The notes: generated from the letters alone by a model not told the origin. Shown: positions 12,274 through 24,164, numbered from the stretch's first letter. The stretch: 64,000 nucleotides of DNA from Gautieria morchelliformis (GCA_015179125.1 WHVA01000402.1:1-64000); one strand, 5' to 3'. Translations and numbers: made by a program.

Positions 12274-13429
12274 ATGGGGCCCCTGCCCACAATGACTGTG
12301 ACTACCTGATGGTAGTCATCAACCAACTAAGGTCGCTCGTACACCTCATACCAACAACGACGAGCGTGTCAGCCAAGGGAGTAGCCTGGCTGTTTCTGAA
12401 GGAGATCGTTCGACTCCATGGGGTTCCCGAGTCCATCGTCTCGGATAGAGACTCGAAGTTCACGTCGATCTTTTGGCGTGAACTACAGCGACTCATGGGG
12501 ACTAAGCTCCTCATGTCAACCGCCTTCCATCCCCAAACGGATGGAGCCACCGAGCAGGCAAACCGCTCGATAGGACAGATATTGCGTGCGGTCATCAGAG
12601 ATGATCAGAAGGATTGGGCATTGAAATGCCCGATGGTTGAGGTCTCCCTCAACAGCAATGTCAGCGCGATCACAGGGTTCGTGCCCTTCGAGCTGAACCA
12701 CGGCTATATGCCGCGGATAGACCTCCCATAGCCGTGGACACCCCGTTCAAGGGGGTAGCCCGGTTCGCACATCAGGCAAAATGGAACCTGATGGTGGCAC
12801 ACGATGCAATCATAGAGCATCAAGTGACGCAAACGTTTCATGCAAACAAGGAATGTATGGCAAGCGATAGGTACGTGGCCAACGACCATGTCTACCTCTC
12901 ACCACAGAACCTAACTCTCCTGAAAGGAAGAGCCAGAAAACTAGTCCCGCGGTACATCGGACCATACCGCGTCACCGAGGCTCACAACGACGCCTCAATG
13001 GTGATCCTTGATCTTCCCAACGAGCTGAAACGCCGTCATATTTCACTGGTCTTCCATTCAAGCCTCGTACAACAAAACGAGGCTAACAACGACAAATTAT
13101 TCCCTCGTCGTGAGGTCAAGTCATTTTATGACTTTGGAGCGAATGATGAAAAGGAGTGGCTCGTCAACAAGATTATCGCACATCGATGGATAAACTCGAC
13201 GGACCTGGAGTTCCAGGTCCGCTGGACCCTAGGCGACGTGACATGGGAACCCATGTCGTCCTGCAAGGACCTTGAAGCCCTAGATAACTATCTAGAGCTT
13301 CAGGGGTGAGCAAGCCACGCGACCTCCCCAGATGCCGCTAGATGAGTCTGTCACATGCAGACCATGTGACGCGCCAGCCACGGCGCGGTTAAATTTTCAC
13401 CTCGGATCTTTCCGAGGGCGCATCGCTTC

Positions 13430-14790
13430 TTGGAAGCTAACCACCATCATCCCCATGAAGGTGATCCCCCCAAAGATGGGATGGACATTGATCCGTCAAC
13501 GTCCACAACGCGAACAACGGCCCCAAGACAGGGGGCCGCGGACATCCTACGTGCTCCAGTCGACCAGGAGCACTGGATTATTGTAGGATGGGAGGATGCC
13601 TTCGCAATCGTCCACCCCAACCATTGTGCAATGTGCACGGACTATGCCGCGCACCCAAGGGCCACGACAGGCACCCGCAAGGTCAAATCGTGGGATGAAG
13701 ACATCGGCGACACCGTCAATGCAGCTTGGGGATGGCTCCTGAGAGGCATCGCACGTGACACGCGAGAAGAGCTCCTCCAGGACATCCATGACCTCAAAAA
13801 AGAGGTCAAGGAGTTGGAACGCGCAGTCGAAGACCACGATGACGCGCTCGAAACCGAGCGCGCCAAAATAAAGGAACTGGAGCAGCAGCTCAGCGCAGCT
13901 CAGCTCCAGGTTACCCTCATCCACACAGCCTCAAAAAGGCTGCGACATGACCCGGCCATGGACCCAGTGGCCGGGCCATAATCACCTCGCGCCACGGCGC
14001 CCTTGCCGGCGCGCGCAACATCGGGACTAGCGTCCCAATTATCAGCGCCGACCCCAACGACAACAACAACGGAAGGGCAGAGTGCACCTTCAGACGCCGC
14101 GTACGGCGCCCTGGACGGATGGGAGTCCGACTCCTCCATCTGGAAGACGTACGACCCGGGGAGGGCACAGCAGCTGGCAGAGCAGCCGAAGAAAAAGCAC
14201 AAGAAATTGTGCGGCACCCCCAACACTGTCAATGGATTAGCCATTGCGAAGGAAAATGCGATCAGCGCATACCTAGCGGCGTCACCGTCGCACACGATCA
14301 ACGACCCGGCCCTTCAACGGCGGGTAGCACAGGTCAAGGCCCAGTACATCGGGCCTGGCATGGTCCTGCCTCCACCGGCGGGGACAGTTCAACCTCCCTA
14401 CCCGGGGGAGGGAATGATCATCCCACTCAGAGACCCACCGATCTCCAAGACGGGCCTCCTACCATGACCAGTAGGGAAGGCCCAACAGCGTCGTACTCAA
14501 TGCTACGACGTCTGCCCGCTCGACGACCCATGCTTCGTCGAGCTCCTACCACGGGCGAAAGAAACGCCACAACTCGCGCACACACGCGAGATGATTGGCA
14601 TGTTCAAACTCATCGAGTGCGAACAACGTGCTCGCAATCCCAAAAGGGATTGTCTCGTGATAGCGGGCGGTACCCCGCATGACATTGCGGCCATCCTAAG
14701 GGGCTGGATACACAACCCCAAAGGAATCCCGTCAGCCATCCGTGACAACGCGGATGGCACCTTCAACCTAGACGATATGGACGTCTGGAT
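13430..14790 (+). other. Accessory frames at the 3' side of gypsy element A
   Basis: Downstream of the chromodomain, element A carries further open frames that belong to no gag-pol module I recognise. One (about 13430-13980) encodes a charged protein with a coiled-coil-like heptad stretch (ELERAVEDHDDALETERAKI). The next region (14003-14790) encodes a Pro-rich linker and a compact domain-like part (LDDPCFVELLPRAKET and IAAILRGWIHNPKG). A further piece with RARLLDLFGSTDQWLSLVDA lies at 20286-20936, beyond element B. Extra 3' frames occur in some fungal and plant gypsy elements; the function here is unknown. Confidence 0.5.
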
Positions 14791-15135
14791 TGTTGTTAGA
14801 ATGCGAGGAGGGAGGCGGAGAGAGATGAAGGCTGGAACAGAACTCGGTGCGCTGAGCGTAGAAATGGACGAAACTCGAGTGTTAGCTAACTCTAGCTGTA
14901 ACACTAAATGGAGCTGCAGTGCAGCTGAAAGGGCTGAAACCGATAGATTCATTGTAGCTACTGAGCTAGCTACTTATGTGTACGGATGCATATGTGAGTG
15001 CTCGGTCAGGGGACAGTGGAGTGGGAACTAAATAGGAGTATCCTAATGTGGATAGGCCTGGGGACATGCCGGTTCGCAGCACAGGCAGTGCTGACATAGT
15101 AAAGAAATGAACTAAATGAACTAATATTTACAACA
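14791..15135. mobile_element. Solo LTR, family C
   Basis: A 345-bp segment beginning TGTTGTTAG and ending TTTACAACA, flanked by an exact 5-bp duplication TGGAT (14786-14790 and 15136-15140). The TGTTG...CAACA ends and 5-bp duplication mark a solo LTR of a family not otherwise seen in the window. It sits in the accessory region of gypsy element A, ten bases before the element B insertion. Confidence 0.75.
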
Positions 15136-15149
15136 TGGATGTGGTTGAA

Positions 15150-15638
15150 TGTAAGGGCAACCCTGGCTGGTTGTGGAGATCACACTACCACACAACTGAC
15201 AAGGGGAAATCCAAAGCATGTATAAATGAACAGAGTATACAAGAGAGGGGATTCTCACCTGACAAGGGGAAATCCAAAGAGAAAAGTCTAAGGACCCTCA
15301 ATGTCAGTGAGCCTGTATTATACTATGCTGCGCAGCCAGGGACAACACTTGGCACCCACCATCAACCCTGCATCCTCCTGACCTCCCTGACCCTTGATCG
15401 ACCCTTGATGCCACCTATTATGCGAGTCGCTTGATTTCCGACACTGTTCCGGGGCGGAAGTCGGAAATTGGAGTGGAACTGGCAAGGCGAACGGAACTGG
15501 TGGAAGTTCTCCCAGAAGCGGAATCGTTCCCGAAAGCGGATGCGGAGATGGAATCGGAACCGGAAGCGGAGTCGGAAATGGAGTCGGAACTGGGTGTGGT
15601 GTCGGAACTGGAAATGGAAAACAGGGTGTCCCCTGACA
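15150..15638 (-). repeat. 3' LTR of gypsy element B
   Basis: On the plus strand runs from TGTAAGGGCAACC to CCCTGACA. Matches 19789-20285 along its length. The inner part is rich in repeated CGGAA units. Confidence 0.85.
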
Positions 15639-18600
15639 CTGATGGTGTCCCAGCAGGATTCCAGAATCGGGAGCGGAACAAGTTCTCCGACAGGCGGATG
15701 TCGTTGCGCTTTGGTTCGGAGACAAAGGTCACATGTCTTCACCCACTGTCCAATGTAGCGGGACATCTGAGGCCACCAGTAATTCCGAGCCACTAACTCC
15801 AGCATCTTCCACCTGCCAGCACGCCCAGCGACCCGTGTGTCATGGTGCTGGGACACGATGTGGCGGCGGAGGTCTGCCCCACCTGGAACATAGACCTTGC
15901 CTCTGAAGTGGAGCAGTCCATCATGTTCCGACCATTCCGCTGCCCATACAGACCGTGAGTGCCCTTTCCGAAGTTCCTCCACTGCCTTCACCACCGACTC
16001 CTCCTTCTCTCCATTCCGGTACTGCCTCCAGATGTTCCGGAGCATTTCCGCTTCCGCCCCAACTGCAGTCACTCCCTCTAGGGCGCGGATTGCAAAGAGA
16101 CTAGGGCAGAGCAGTGTCATATCTGCATTGTCTCCACTTCCGCTTCCATGATCCGCACGGCGGGATAGGGCATCGGGCTTGCCCATGGTGCGGCCAGGGC
16201 GGTGGTGGAGCATGAAGTCGAACCGGGACAGGTGTAGGGACCACCGTGCTTGTCGTCGGTTCAACTTCTTAGACGTGCGGAAGTACTCGAGGTTCTTGTG
16301 GTCTGTCCAGATCTCAAATGGGCATAGAGCACCCTCCAGGAAGTGTCGCCACTCCGCCAGCGCTCAGATGATTGCCAGCATCTCCTTGTCGTGGATCTCA
16401 TAGTTCCGCTCGACCGGACTAAGGCTTTTAGAGAAAAAGGCAATCAGATGCCACCCCCACCATCTTCCGATGACTGTTGCGACAAGACCGCTCCGGTAGC
16501 TGCGTCGGAAGAATCCACCTCGACTCAATAAGGGCGAGAGTTGTCGGGAAAGATCAGGACCGGGGCAGAAGTGATCAGCTCCTTGAGTTTGTCAAAGGAG
16601 GCCTGTTCTGGCTCTCCCCACCGCCATCCAACCTCCTTCTTGGTGAGGTCGAAGAGGGCACAAGCGTGGCAGAAGAAGTCCTTGATGAACCGCCGGTAGA
16701 AATTGACAAACCCAATGAAGGACTGGACCTCTTTCTTGTTCTGCGGCACAGGCCAATCCGATACACCGGAAACTTTGACTGGGTCCATTTCCACCTTTCC
16801 TTCCAACACAATCACCCCAAGATACTCTATCGGTGTCCGCTCAAATTCGCACTTTTCCGGCTTGAGACACAGGTTGTATTCCCGGAGCCGTTCCAGCACT
16901 CTCCGCACGACTTCCCAATGTTCTGACATTGTTTTTGTGAAGATGAGGATGTCATTGAGGTAGACGCAGACGACCCCTTCTGCTATCATGTCACGGAAAT
17001 GTCATTCATCATTGTCTGGAATGTGGCGGGACTGTTGGTGAGGCCAAAGAACATGACCTGTGGCTCAAAGAGTCCTCGGTTGGTGCCAAATGCGGCCTTC
17101 CACTTGTCTCCCTCCCGGATACGAACATTATTGAAGCCCCAGCAGACATCCAGCTTAGTGAAGTACCTTGCCCCGCGGAGTTGTGTGATCAGTTCGGAAA
17201 TGAGTGGAATGGGGTACCGGTTCTTGATGGTGATCACATTCAAGGCCCGGTAATCCTGCACAAGTCTGAGTGAGCCGTCCTTCTTCTTGATGAAGAACAC
17301 CAGAGATGCCATGGGTGACTTGGAGGGGCGGATCCTCCCTGTATGGAGGTTTTCCGCAAGGAATGCATTTAGCTCTACCTGCCCCTTGGGTGACAGCAGG
17401 TAGACTTTGCAGTTGGTGGGCTTTGACCCAGGCTCCAACTCAATGGCATGGTCCCACAGCTTCCGTGGAGGCAGGGCATCAAACGACTCCTTGGCAAAGA
17501 CATCCTCGAACTCCTGCAGGTACCCCGGAATTTCCACCTCCGCTCTATCATGCTTCTTGGAGGCTTCAGCAAGGCGTTGCGAAATATTTCCGGTGGCGCG
17601 GATGTGTTCCGCTTCCGGTGGAAGGGTTACGTACAGCAAGCGCTCCCCTTCCACCAGAGTGTCTTCTGGGCCGAGTTGGATGACGTCGGAGTCGGAATCG
17701 GAATCGGAATCGGAAGTGGGACCCAGTTCAAATTCCGCTTCTGAGTCTTCTTCTGCAAGCAGTGGATGGGGGCCAGAACGACATGTCTGTATGAGCTGTT
17801 CGGTCTTCCGCTGCTCCTGGCGCTCCTTCCGCACTTCCGACCGGCACATGTGACACTTGGCTGGACATCGACTCATCAGTAACTTCCGAGTCTGCCAATT
17901 GATCTCCGGGTTGTGCTCCTGAAGCCAGGTAAATCCGAGGATGACGTCTTGCTTCCCCAGGCTGGTGACTGCAAAGGAAGTACGTTCTGAGTGTCCATCA
18001 TAGCAGAGAATTGTGTCTACTATCTCCGTGATGGACCCTGCCTCATTGGGGCTTCCATCCACATTGAACACCGGGATTGCACGTTGCAACTTCCGCATGG
18101 TCAGTCGGTTCCGCTCCACATAGTCCCGGTCTATAAACTGACCAGTGGCCCCGCAATCGACAAGGGCAGGTCTGGATTTGACTTCCGCTGTATCTGTCAT
18201 CTGGGTCTCCACCTTAATGACTAGTGACTTGGGGCCAGGGGTGGCAGCAACAACATAGCGCTTCGGGAGGTGTCTCTCCCAAGGGCGGATGTGGGATGGA
18301 TGGGGTGTCGGATTTGGATTTTGTGTGACTTTATCGGGTGGTACGAAGTGAGGGGTGTGGGGGCTTCTCATTCTCTACTTCAAGACAGGCAAACCGGTTA
18401 TGTACAGGCAGCAGGGACACACATCTCACCTGCTGCACGTCACAAAATCCGACGCATCTTCCACTTCCGATGCACCATGTTCCACATTTTCGGAAATTCC
18501 TTCCGCAGTGGGCGCTCCGCTTATGTCCGCGAGTGCGAGTAACTCTGGAAGGAGCTCAAGTTTCTCCTCTGTGGTCATAAGCCGGATGTCAAAGGCTTGG

Positions 18601-19788
18601 GGGCACTCGCGGGCATAGTGCCCTGGTTGTCGGCATCGGAAGCAGGTGATAGTTCCGTGGCCTTTTCCGCGCATGCGGTCAACATCCATCGGGGCAGGGC
18701 CACTCTTCGAGGGAGGAGGGCTATGGTTCCTAATAGGAGCAGGCGGAGCAACCGTCGGAAATATTTTCCGTGTGGGAATGAATGCACTTCCGGGTTTTGG
18801 CATAGGCGGAGTAGGACGAGTGGAACTGCGTGTCATGTTCTGGTTTGTCTCCACAAAGGCCTCATTTGCTTCTCTGTTCCGGGACACCCTCTGCGCAGCT
18901 TGGTACCACCCTTCCGGGTCATCGAAATCCGGAGCTCCATCCCCAAGCAGCGCAACTTGGTTCTGGAGTGTCGGATCAAGCCCTCGTCAGAATTTGATGA
19001 CGATCGTCTTGTCGTCGTCATACTCCGCAAGGTCGATGAGCTCCTGGAAGCGGTCAATGTAGTCATCGACCGGATCCTTGGCCTGGTACCAGCTGGTCCC
19101 CTCAAGCTTCATAAGGGTCATGAGCTGCTCATTTTTCAGGCAGAACTGGTCGGAAAATGTTTTCTCGAAGGCGTCCCAGTCCCGGAAGTAGTTCCCCTTG
19201 CCCTTTGCTTCATGTCGGATCACCTTGTTTGCAAAATGGGCTGCACGATCCGACTTGAAAAAGGACAGTGCCCAGTGAATCTAAGCCTGGTCGTTTGGAA
19301 AGAGGTCTCCGACAATTGCGAAGTAGATGCTGCATGTGTTGAAGAATGCATGTCCCTTCTCCCGATCTCCATCAAAGTCCACCGGAGTTGTGGGTTTGAC
19401 CTTTGCCAACTTCGCGGACATCCTCTCTTCCGCCAGTTCTGCTTTTCCGAAATCCGGCTCATCCAGCATTGCATTTCCACCACCTTGTGGAATATCTAAC
19501 TTAGCCAAAATCGTTTGTAAGGCTGTTTCAATCGCGTCGGTCTTCATCCGGTTCCGCGTCAATTCCTCCTCCATATTCCGAAGGCAATCATCCGGATCCA
19601 TGTCAGAAGGGGAAATATGGGACAGGATTTCCGGGGTTGGGAGCTCGACGTAAGAAGAGGGGCTGTCATGTACCGTGTGTGCGGAAGAGGTTGCGATCTC
19701 CGAGTTGCTGTCTCCGATTCCGAACGCACCTATGGCGAATGCAACGCGCAGTACGACCGCCGGTCCTCTAGGGGAGAGACTTTTCTGC

Positions 19789-20285
19789 TGTAAGGGCAAC
19801 CCTGGCTGGTTGTGGAGATCACACTACCACACAACTGACAAGGGGAAATCCAAAGTATGTATAAATGAATAGAGCATACAAGAGAGGGGATTCTCACCTG
19901 ACAAGGGGAAATCCAAAGAGAAAAGTCAAAGGACCCCCAATGTCAGTGAGCCCGTATTATACTAGGCTGCGCAGCCAGGGACAACACTTGGGCACCCGCC
20001 ATCAACCCTGCATCCTCCTGACCTCCCTGACCCTTGATCGACCCTTGATGCCACCTATTACGCAAGTCGCTTGATTTCTGACACTGTTCCGAGAGTGGAA
20101 GTCAGAAATTGGAGTGGAACTGGCAAGGCGAACAGAACTGGTGGAAGTTCTCCCAGAAGCAGAATCATTTCCGAAAGCGGAGGTGGAGATGGAATCGGAA
20201 CTGGAAGCGGAGTCGGAAATGGAGTCGGAAATGGAGTCGGAACTGGGTGTGCTGTCGGAACTGGAAATGGAAAACAGCCCTGACA
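19789..20285 (-). repeat. 5' LTR of gypsy element B
   Basis: Same ends as the 15150-15638 LTR (TGTAAGGGCAACC ... CCCTGACA), followed on the plus strand by the target duplication TTGAA (20286-20290), which fixes the border. Confidence 0.85.
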
Positions 20286-20969
20286 TTGAAGGCCCTTGCG
20301 CCCCGGGTCAAAGGGGTCGCATCACCTCTCAGGGCGAGGCTGCTCGACTTGTTCGGCTCAACCGACCAATGGTTGAGCCTTGTCGATGCCAGGGAATTCC
20401 TGACACCGCAGAGCACCAGCCTGCGGCTCTCCATCACAGGCCCATACCCCATAGGGGGCCGAGCTGGCCCCGACATCCTGCTCGCCGAGATCACGAGATG
20501 GTTGGCCCGCTACGCAGGGGTCACTCGCAAGCAAGTGGCACACATTGAATGTTATGTTCAACGCAGCATCACCGGCACGGCATTCAGTGCCGCTGCCCAC
20601 GAGGGCCAACAAAAGGTCCTCGAGACCAGCCACGTGAGGGCTGCGGTGACGCGACCTCTCACTCACGCTCAGCTCAACCAGGAGCTGGCACGCTTCCGGC
20701 CCCCTCCTCAGGCTGAGGATCCCGCCATTGAGGCCATGCTCCGTGAGGATGCTGGCCCCATCTCTCACGTGGAACCCACCGCTAGTGGTGAGGCAGAACA
20801 GCCTCACCCGATCACCAGCGTGGACACAGAGGTGCCCCCGGAGGAGTCACATGCTCCACCGGCCCCATATGATGACGACGTCATCATATCGGCAACTCTA
20901 GGGGATTCTGTCATGGATGACCTCTATGAGTCGTAGTTGGCCCCTATAGTTGTCTATAGAGGGGGAGGG

Positions 20970-21130
20970 TGTAAATAACCTAGATACCATACATGTACTC
21001 TAGTTATTACATAATCCCAGTGGGCCGCTTAGGGACCCACTGTATAGTTTATGCGTCGGAACCGGCCAGCGGTTCCCACGCATCTTACTCCTATACTGTC
21101 ACTACGTAGCATCAGAATACCACACATTGG
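20970..21130 (+). repeat. Start of the 3' LTR of gypsy element A
   Basis: Begins TGTAAATAACC directly after a purine tract (AGAGGGGGAGGG) following the last accessory frame, as expected for a polypurine primer site and LTR start. The far end is unclear; by about 21130 the sequence gives way to the next gypsy fragment. Confidence 0.5.
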
Positions 21131-22955
21131 TGAAGTTCAGTGTGCCCTTGTGACTCAAGGCATAAGATTGTCATCTTTGCAGAGACATCATTTCCAAGTA
21201 TGCCACAGGTGGGACCACCATCTCTCCTGGCCGGCACAGTTCCCCTCCTGGTAGTGCAGGTCAATGATGAGCTCAGGGGGATTGGGGTCCATGGGCAAGT
21301 GCAGCCCTCAGAACCTTGCTCGATGTAGTCACTTGTACAATCTTACAATGTTCTTCAATTGACTCTGTGGAGATGAGGATGTCGTCCATGAACACCACCA
21401 CAACCCCTTCATTGAGGAGGCCCTTGAAAATGTCATTCATCATTGTCTGAAAGGTGGCTGGGCTGTTTGTGAGTCCAAAGAACATGACTAGAGGTTCATA
21501 CAGGCCTCTGTTTGTTCGAAAGGCTGCCTTCCACTCATCTCCTTCCTTGATGCGCACATTGTTGTACCCCCAACGTACATCAAGCTTTGTGAAGTATTTA
21601 GCCTTCCCAGCAGTGATCTTGTTCATGATGTCTGGGATAAGGGGTAAAGGATAGGCATTCTTGATCATTATGTCATTGAGTTTGCGGTAGTCCTGCACAA
21701 ATCTGAGAGTGCCGTCTTTTCTTCACAAAGAAGACCGGGGATGCCATGGGCAACTTGGAAGGGCATATGCGATGGCTTGCCAAATTCTCCTCAAGGAAGT
21801 GATCCAATTCCTTTTGCGCATTTGGAGACATTGGGTAGACCTTGGTGCTAAAGGGTTGTGCACCCGGTGTCAGCTCAACCACATCATCCCAGGGCCTCTG
21901 AGGGGGCAGCTAGTCAAATGACTCTTTCGAGAACACATCCTTGAACTCCTGATATGGCTTAGGGGCAAGGTCCTCAAAGCATTTGACTGGAGTGGACTTG
22001 GAGGCTTGTTCAGCAAGCTGTTGGGAGACTGTGAAGCTTGTGCTAATTGTCTCAGGCCTCATGTTGACAAAAACAACAAAGGTTCTATCCCCCTCCTCAA
22101 GTAGGGTACTAGGGATGCACACCGTCCGTATTACGGCCACGGCCGTATAATGTACGGCGGGTTGACGGATATGGCAGACCGTATGCCGTCCATATGATCA
22201 AAACCTCTCCCCTCTGACGGTACCGTACGGCACCGTACCGGCCGTATTACGGTTGATGGCAATATTATACGGTGGGGCTATTGGAAGATCGGTTAGTGAC
22301 CGATCCGCGTAGACTATGACATTTCATTATATTAGTATGCTCGCCTATGCGGCCTACACAGGTAGCTGCGCTTTATGTCAGCCTATGCAGACTAATTAGG
22401 CATGCCCGATGTGTACGTGCCAGCAGTAGCGCCCGTCAGGCGCCCTGTGTTTTTGGCTCGGCTAACACGTTTTCGGCGTTTACCGATGCATGCCGTATAC
22501 ATACCGTACATACCGTACACGGCCGTATTTGTACGGTATATACGGTGTCAAACCGTACCGTATACTGTACCGTCGGCACAGCACACCGAGCCTTGACGGT
22601 ACGGGTGCCGTGGCCGTAATACGGCACCGTACAGCCGTGGATGTACGGCACGGTGTGCATCCCTATAGGGTACATGCATGCTGCATGGGGGTGTCTCTTA
22701 GGTCTGTACCCTCTTGAATAGTCTCGACATGGGGCCCTCTGCTGATAGGTTTGCCTCCACATGAGTCAGGACAGTGTGTCATCTTCACATCCCCTGTGCA
22801 CCAGTTAATTTCTTGGTTGTGCTCAACAAGCCAGGCGTGACCAAGGGTGATAGCAAGTCACCCTAGGCTTGTGACAGAGAATGTGATGTTCTGTATGATC
22901 CCCAAAGGTGCAAATGAGGTTGACTTCTTCCTTGATTGAGCCTGACAGAGTAGTA
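21131..22955 (-). mobile_element. Ty3/gypsy fragment (element E)
   Basis: Minus-strand remnant with a protease-like part (about 22680-22950), a spacer, and reverse transcriptase (about 21350-21880; [20 protein letters not shown] and [11 protein letters not shown]). It is related to element B but not identical. No LTRs were found, and a hAT-type MITE sits inside it. It is broken and covers only part of a pol region. The 21131-21260 edge is of uncertain origin. Confidence 0.7.
22110..22665. mobile_element. hAT-type MITE with CCGTA-rich ends
   Basis: A 556-bp element with terminal inverted repeats (TAGGGATGCACACCGT left, ACGGTGTGCATCCCTA right) and an exact 8-bp target duplication TAGGGTAC (22102-22109 and 22666-22673), the hallmark of the hAT superfamily. 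About two dozen CCGTA/TACGG motifs in both orientations crowd the two subterminal regions, as expected for transposase-binding repeats; the middle (about 22280-22440) lacks them. It has no transposase gene, so it is non-autonomous. The exact target duplication suggests a fairly recent insertion into gypsy fragment E. Confidence 0.85.
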
Positions 22956-23624
22956 AGTTTTCGAATAGAGCAAAGATGCGGCCTTTGACTCGAGGCCGAG
23001 TTCGGTGTAAAGTGTAAGAGAGGAAGGTAACTCGAAGTTTGACTTCTAACTCAAAGTCGAACAAGATGTCAAAAGGTTCGTGTTCGTGATTGATTTCAGT
23101 CATACATGGCGTACTACTTATAATAACTCGGCTAGGGGTCTCGATATGAAGGACGGACGACAGGACTGCTCAGGGATACGCGTGTGGTGGGTGTGTATAT
23201 ACTGGCGATACCGTATACCCGTGCCGCGACTCGCCTGCTCGGTAAGGCCTGGACATAAGGCAATATAGTTTGTGCCTGTTTGATGACTCGAAGGATGAGG
23301 CGGAATGGTAGGTGGAATTGAATGGGAATGATGTGCATGGCTCGAGGGTGATGGAGAATATATATTGTGCATCCTGATCGTGAGATGGAATCGACTCGGT
23401 CCATCCTGGTACTCGGCTCGTTGATTGTACTTGTGCCTCGACTCAACTCGTGGTATGTGTCTGTGGGTTTGGTAATAGTGTGATGGGCTCGACTCGGCTC
23501 GGTGGGTGCTAGTGATGCGCCTCGGGATACTCGGATAGACTTGAATGTAGGTAGTAAGAAAGTCGTTAAGATGATCGTATAGTCGATATGGAAGACGTTA
23601 CGGTTCATGTCTTTAGGATTACGA
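22956..23624. other. Unexplained spacer rich in CTCG/ACTCGG
   Basis: No gene or element is recognised. The words ACTCG and CTCGACTCGG recur (for example near 22990, 23130, 23390, 23450, 23490). It may be the body of an unknown non-coding repeat. It ends where the truncated HMG copy B begins. Confidence 0.4.
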
Positions 23625-24164
23625 CAGTTGCTGTATCACGCTGCAGGGTTTGGCCCGACTTTCGGAACTAGAGCCTGATTGATAGGGGTTGCAACTGCGA
23701 AGCATCTCTTCACATTTTCGCAGCTGCTGGCAGCAGCAGCAAAAATGTGAAGAGATGCCTGCTGCTCTAGAGTACTCGATTGGCGTCGGCGCTTGATGGG
23801 TCCTCTCGGGGTCGGGCGGTACTGAAAATGTGGATATTGAATTTTATGCTCGTGTTTACTTCCCTATCCCTGTCATGCCAGGGCCTTTTCTCCTCGGGGG
23901 ATATGCACCCCCACACCTTGGCGGCGACGCGGGAATGCATCTGTTGTGTAACTCCAGGTGCCGAGAGATAACTTTGGTTTCAAAAAAATGAGAGCGAAAT
24001 AATATAAAGGCATTCGGCGGCCGCGGGACGTGGTCTGGGGCCCTTCCAGGACCATGGTACTTTCCTTTCGGTCGTGCAGGTGCGGGGGCGGTACAGTCTG
24101 GATAGAAAGACATTGGATGCGTCAAATGGGAGTAGACTGACACAGGGGACGCACTGGAAACCAT
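23625..24164 (-). pseudogene. HMG-box gene copy B, truncated pseudogene
   Basis: Minus-strand third copy of the HMG gene, starting at 24164 with MVSSASPVSVYSHL and keeping RPPNAFILFRS of the HMG box. A one-base loss just after the first HMG helix shifts the frame, and a second small deletion lies further on. Matching sequence stops about 540 bases in, near the GCGTGATACAGC motif that copies A and C also hold, so the intron and C-terminal exon are absent. A foldback duplication (23702-23758) interrupts the region after the basic stretch. It is the left counterpart of copy C in a large inverted repeat. Confidence 0.85.
23702..23758. repeat. 17-bp hairpin inside HMG copy B
   Basis: GCATCTCTTCACATTTT (23702-23718) pairs exactly with AAAATGTGAAGAGATGC (23742-23758) around a 23-base CAG/CTG-rich loop. 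Copies A and C have only a single CAG-rich stretch here, so this is a local inverted duplication specific to copy B. Confidence 0.8.

Larger units (their letters stand above)
15150..20285 (-). mobile_element. Ty3/gypsy element B, inserted in element A
   Basis: Minus-strand LTR element with two LTRs (489 bp and 497 bp) and an exact 5-bp target duplication TTGAA (15145-15149 and 20286-20290). Parts from the 5' (high-coordinate) end: LTR 19789-20285, gag (about 18990-19780), CCHC knuckle CFRCRQPGHYAREC (about 18600-18645), aspartic protease (about 17900-18200), reverse transcriptase (about 16900-17560), RNase H (about 16100-16600), integrase zinc-binding part (about 15730-15830), LTR 15150-15638. 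The integrase core was not recognised, so the element looks incomplete, with several breaks. The LTRs differ at many scattered sites (roughly 5%), so it is clearly older than the copia element at 26557. Confidence 0.85.
6694..21130 (+). mobile_element. Ty3/gypsy chromovirus fossil (element A), host of nested insertions
   Basis: Old plus-strand LTR element. Parts recognised in order: end of gag (about 6700-6930), CCHC knuckle CVECGQPGHKRAEC (about 7140-7180), aspartic protease (about 7590-7850), reverse transcriptase with YMDDIFIFS (about 8280-9060), RNase H (about 9200-9990), integrase zinc-binding part (about 10530-10640), integrase core (about 12310-12700) and chromodomain (about 13150-13300). 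These are followed by accessory frames (13430-14790 and 20286-20936), a purine tract (about 20958-20969) and the start of a 3' LTR (TGTAAATAACC, from 20970). The 5' end is missing and no matching 5' LTR is in the window. It is broken in several places and interrupted by four other elements: a foldback MITE, two solo LTRs and element B. Confidence 0.8.

Noticed and set aside
15431-15796. Charged repeat proteins read from both frames of the element B LTRs
   Set aside because: Produced by CGGAA-rich LTR sequence; present in both LTRs as non-coding repeats.
22402-22762. Tyr/Arg-rich open frames in 22402-22762
   Set aside because: Artefact of repeated CCGTA/TACGG motifs in the hAT MITE; no coding signal.
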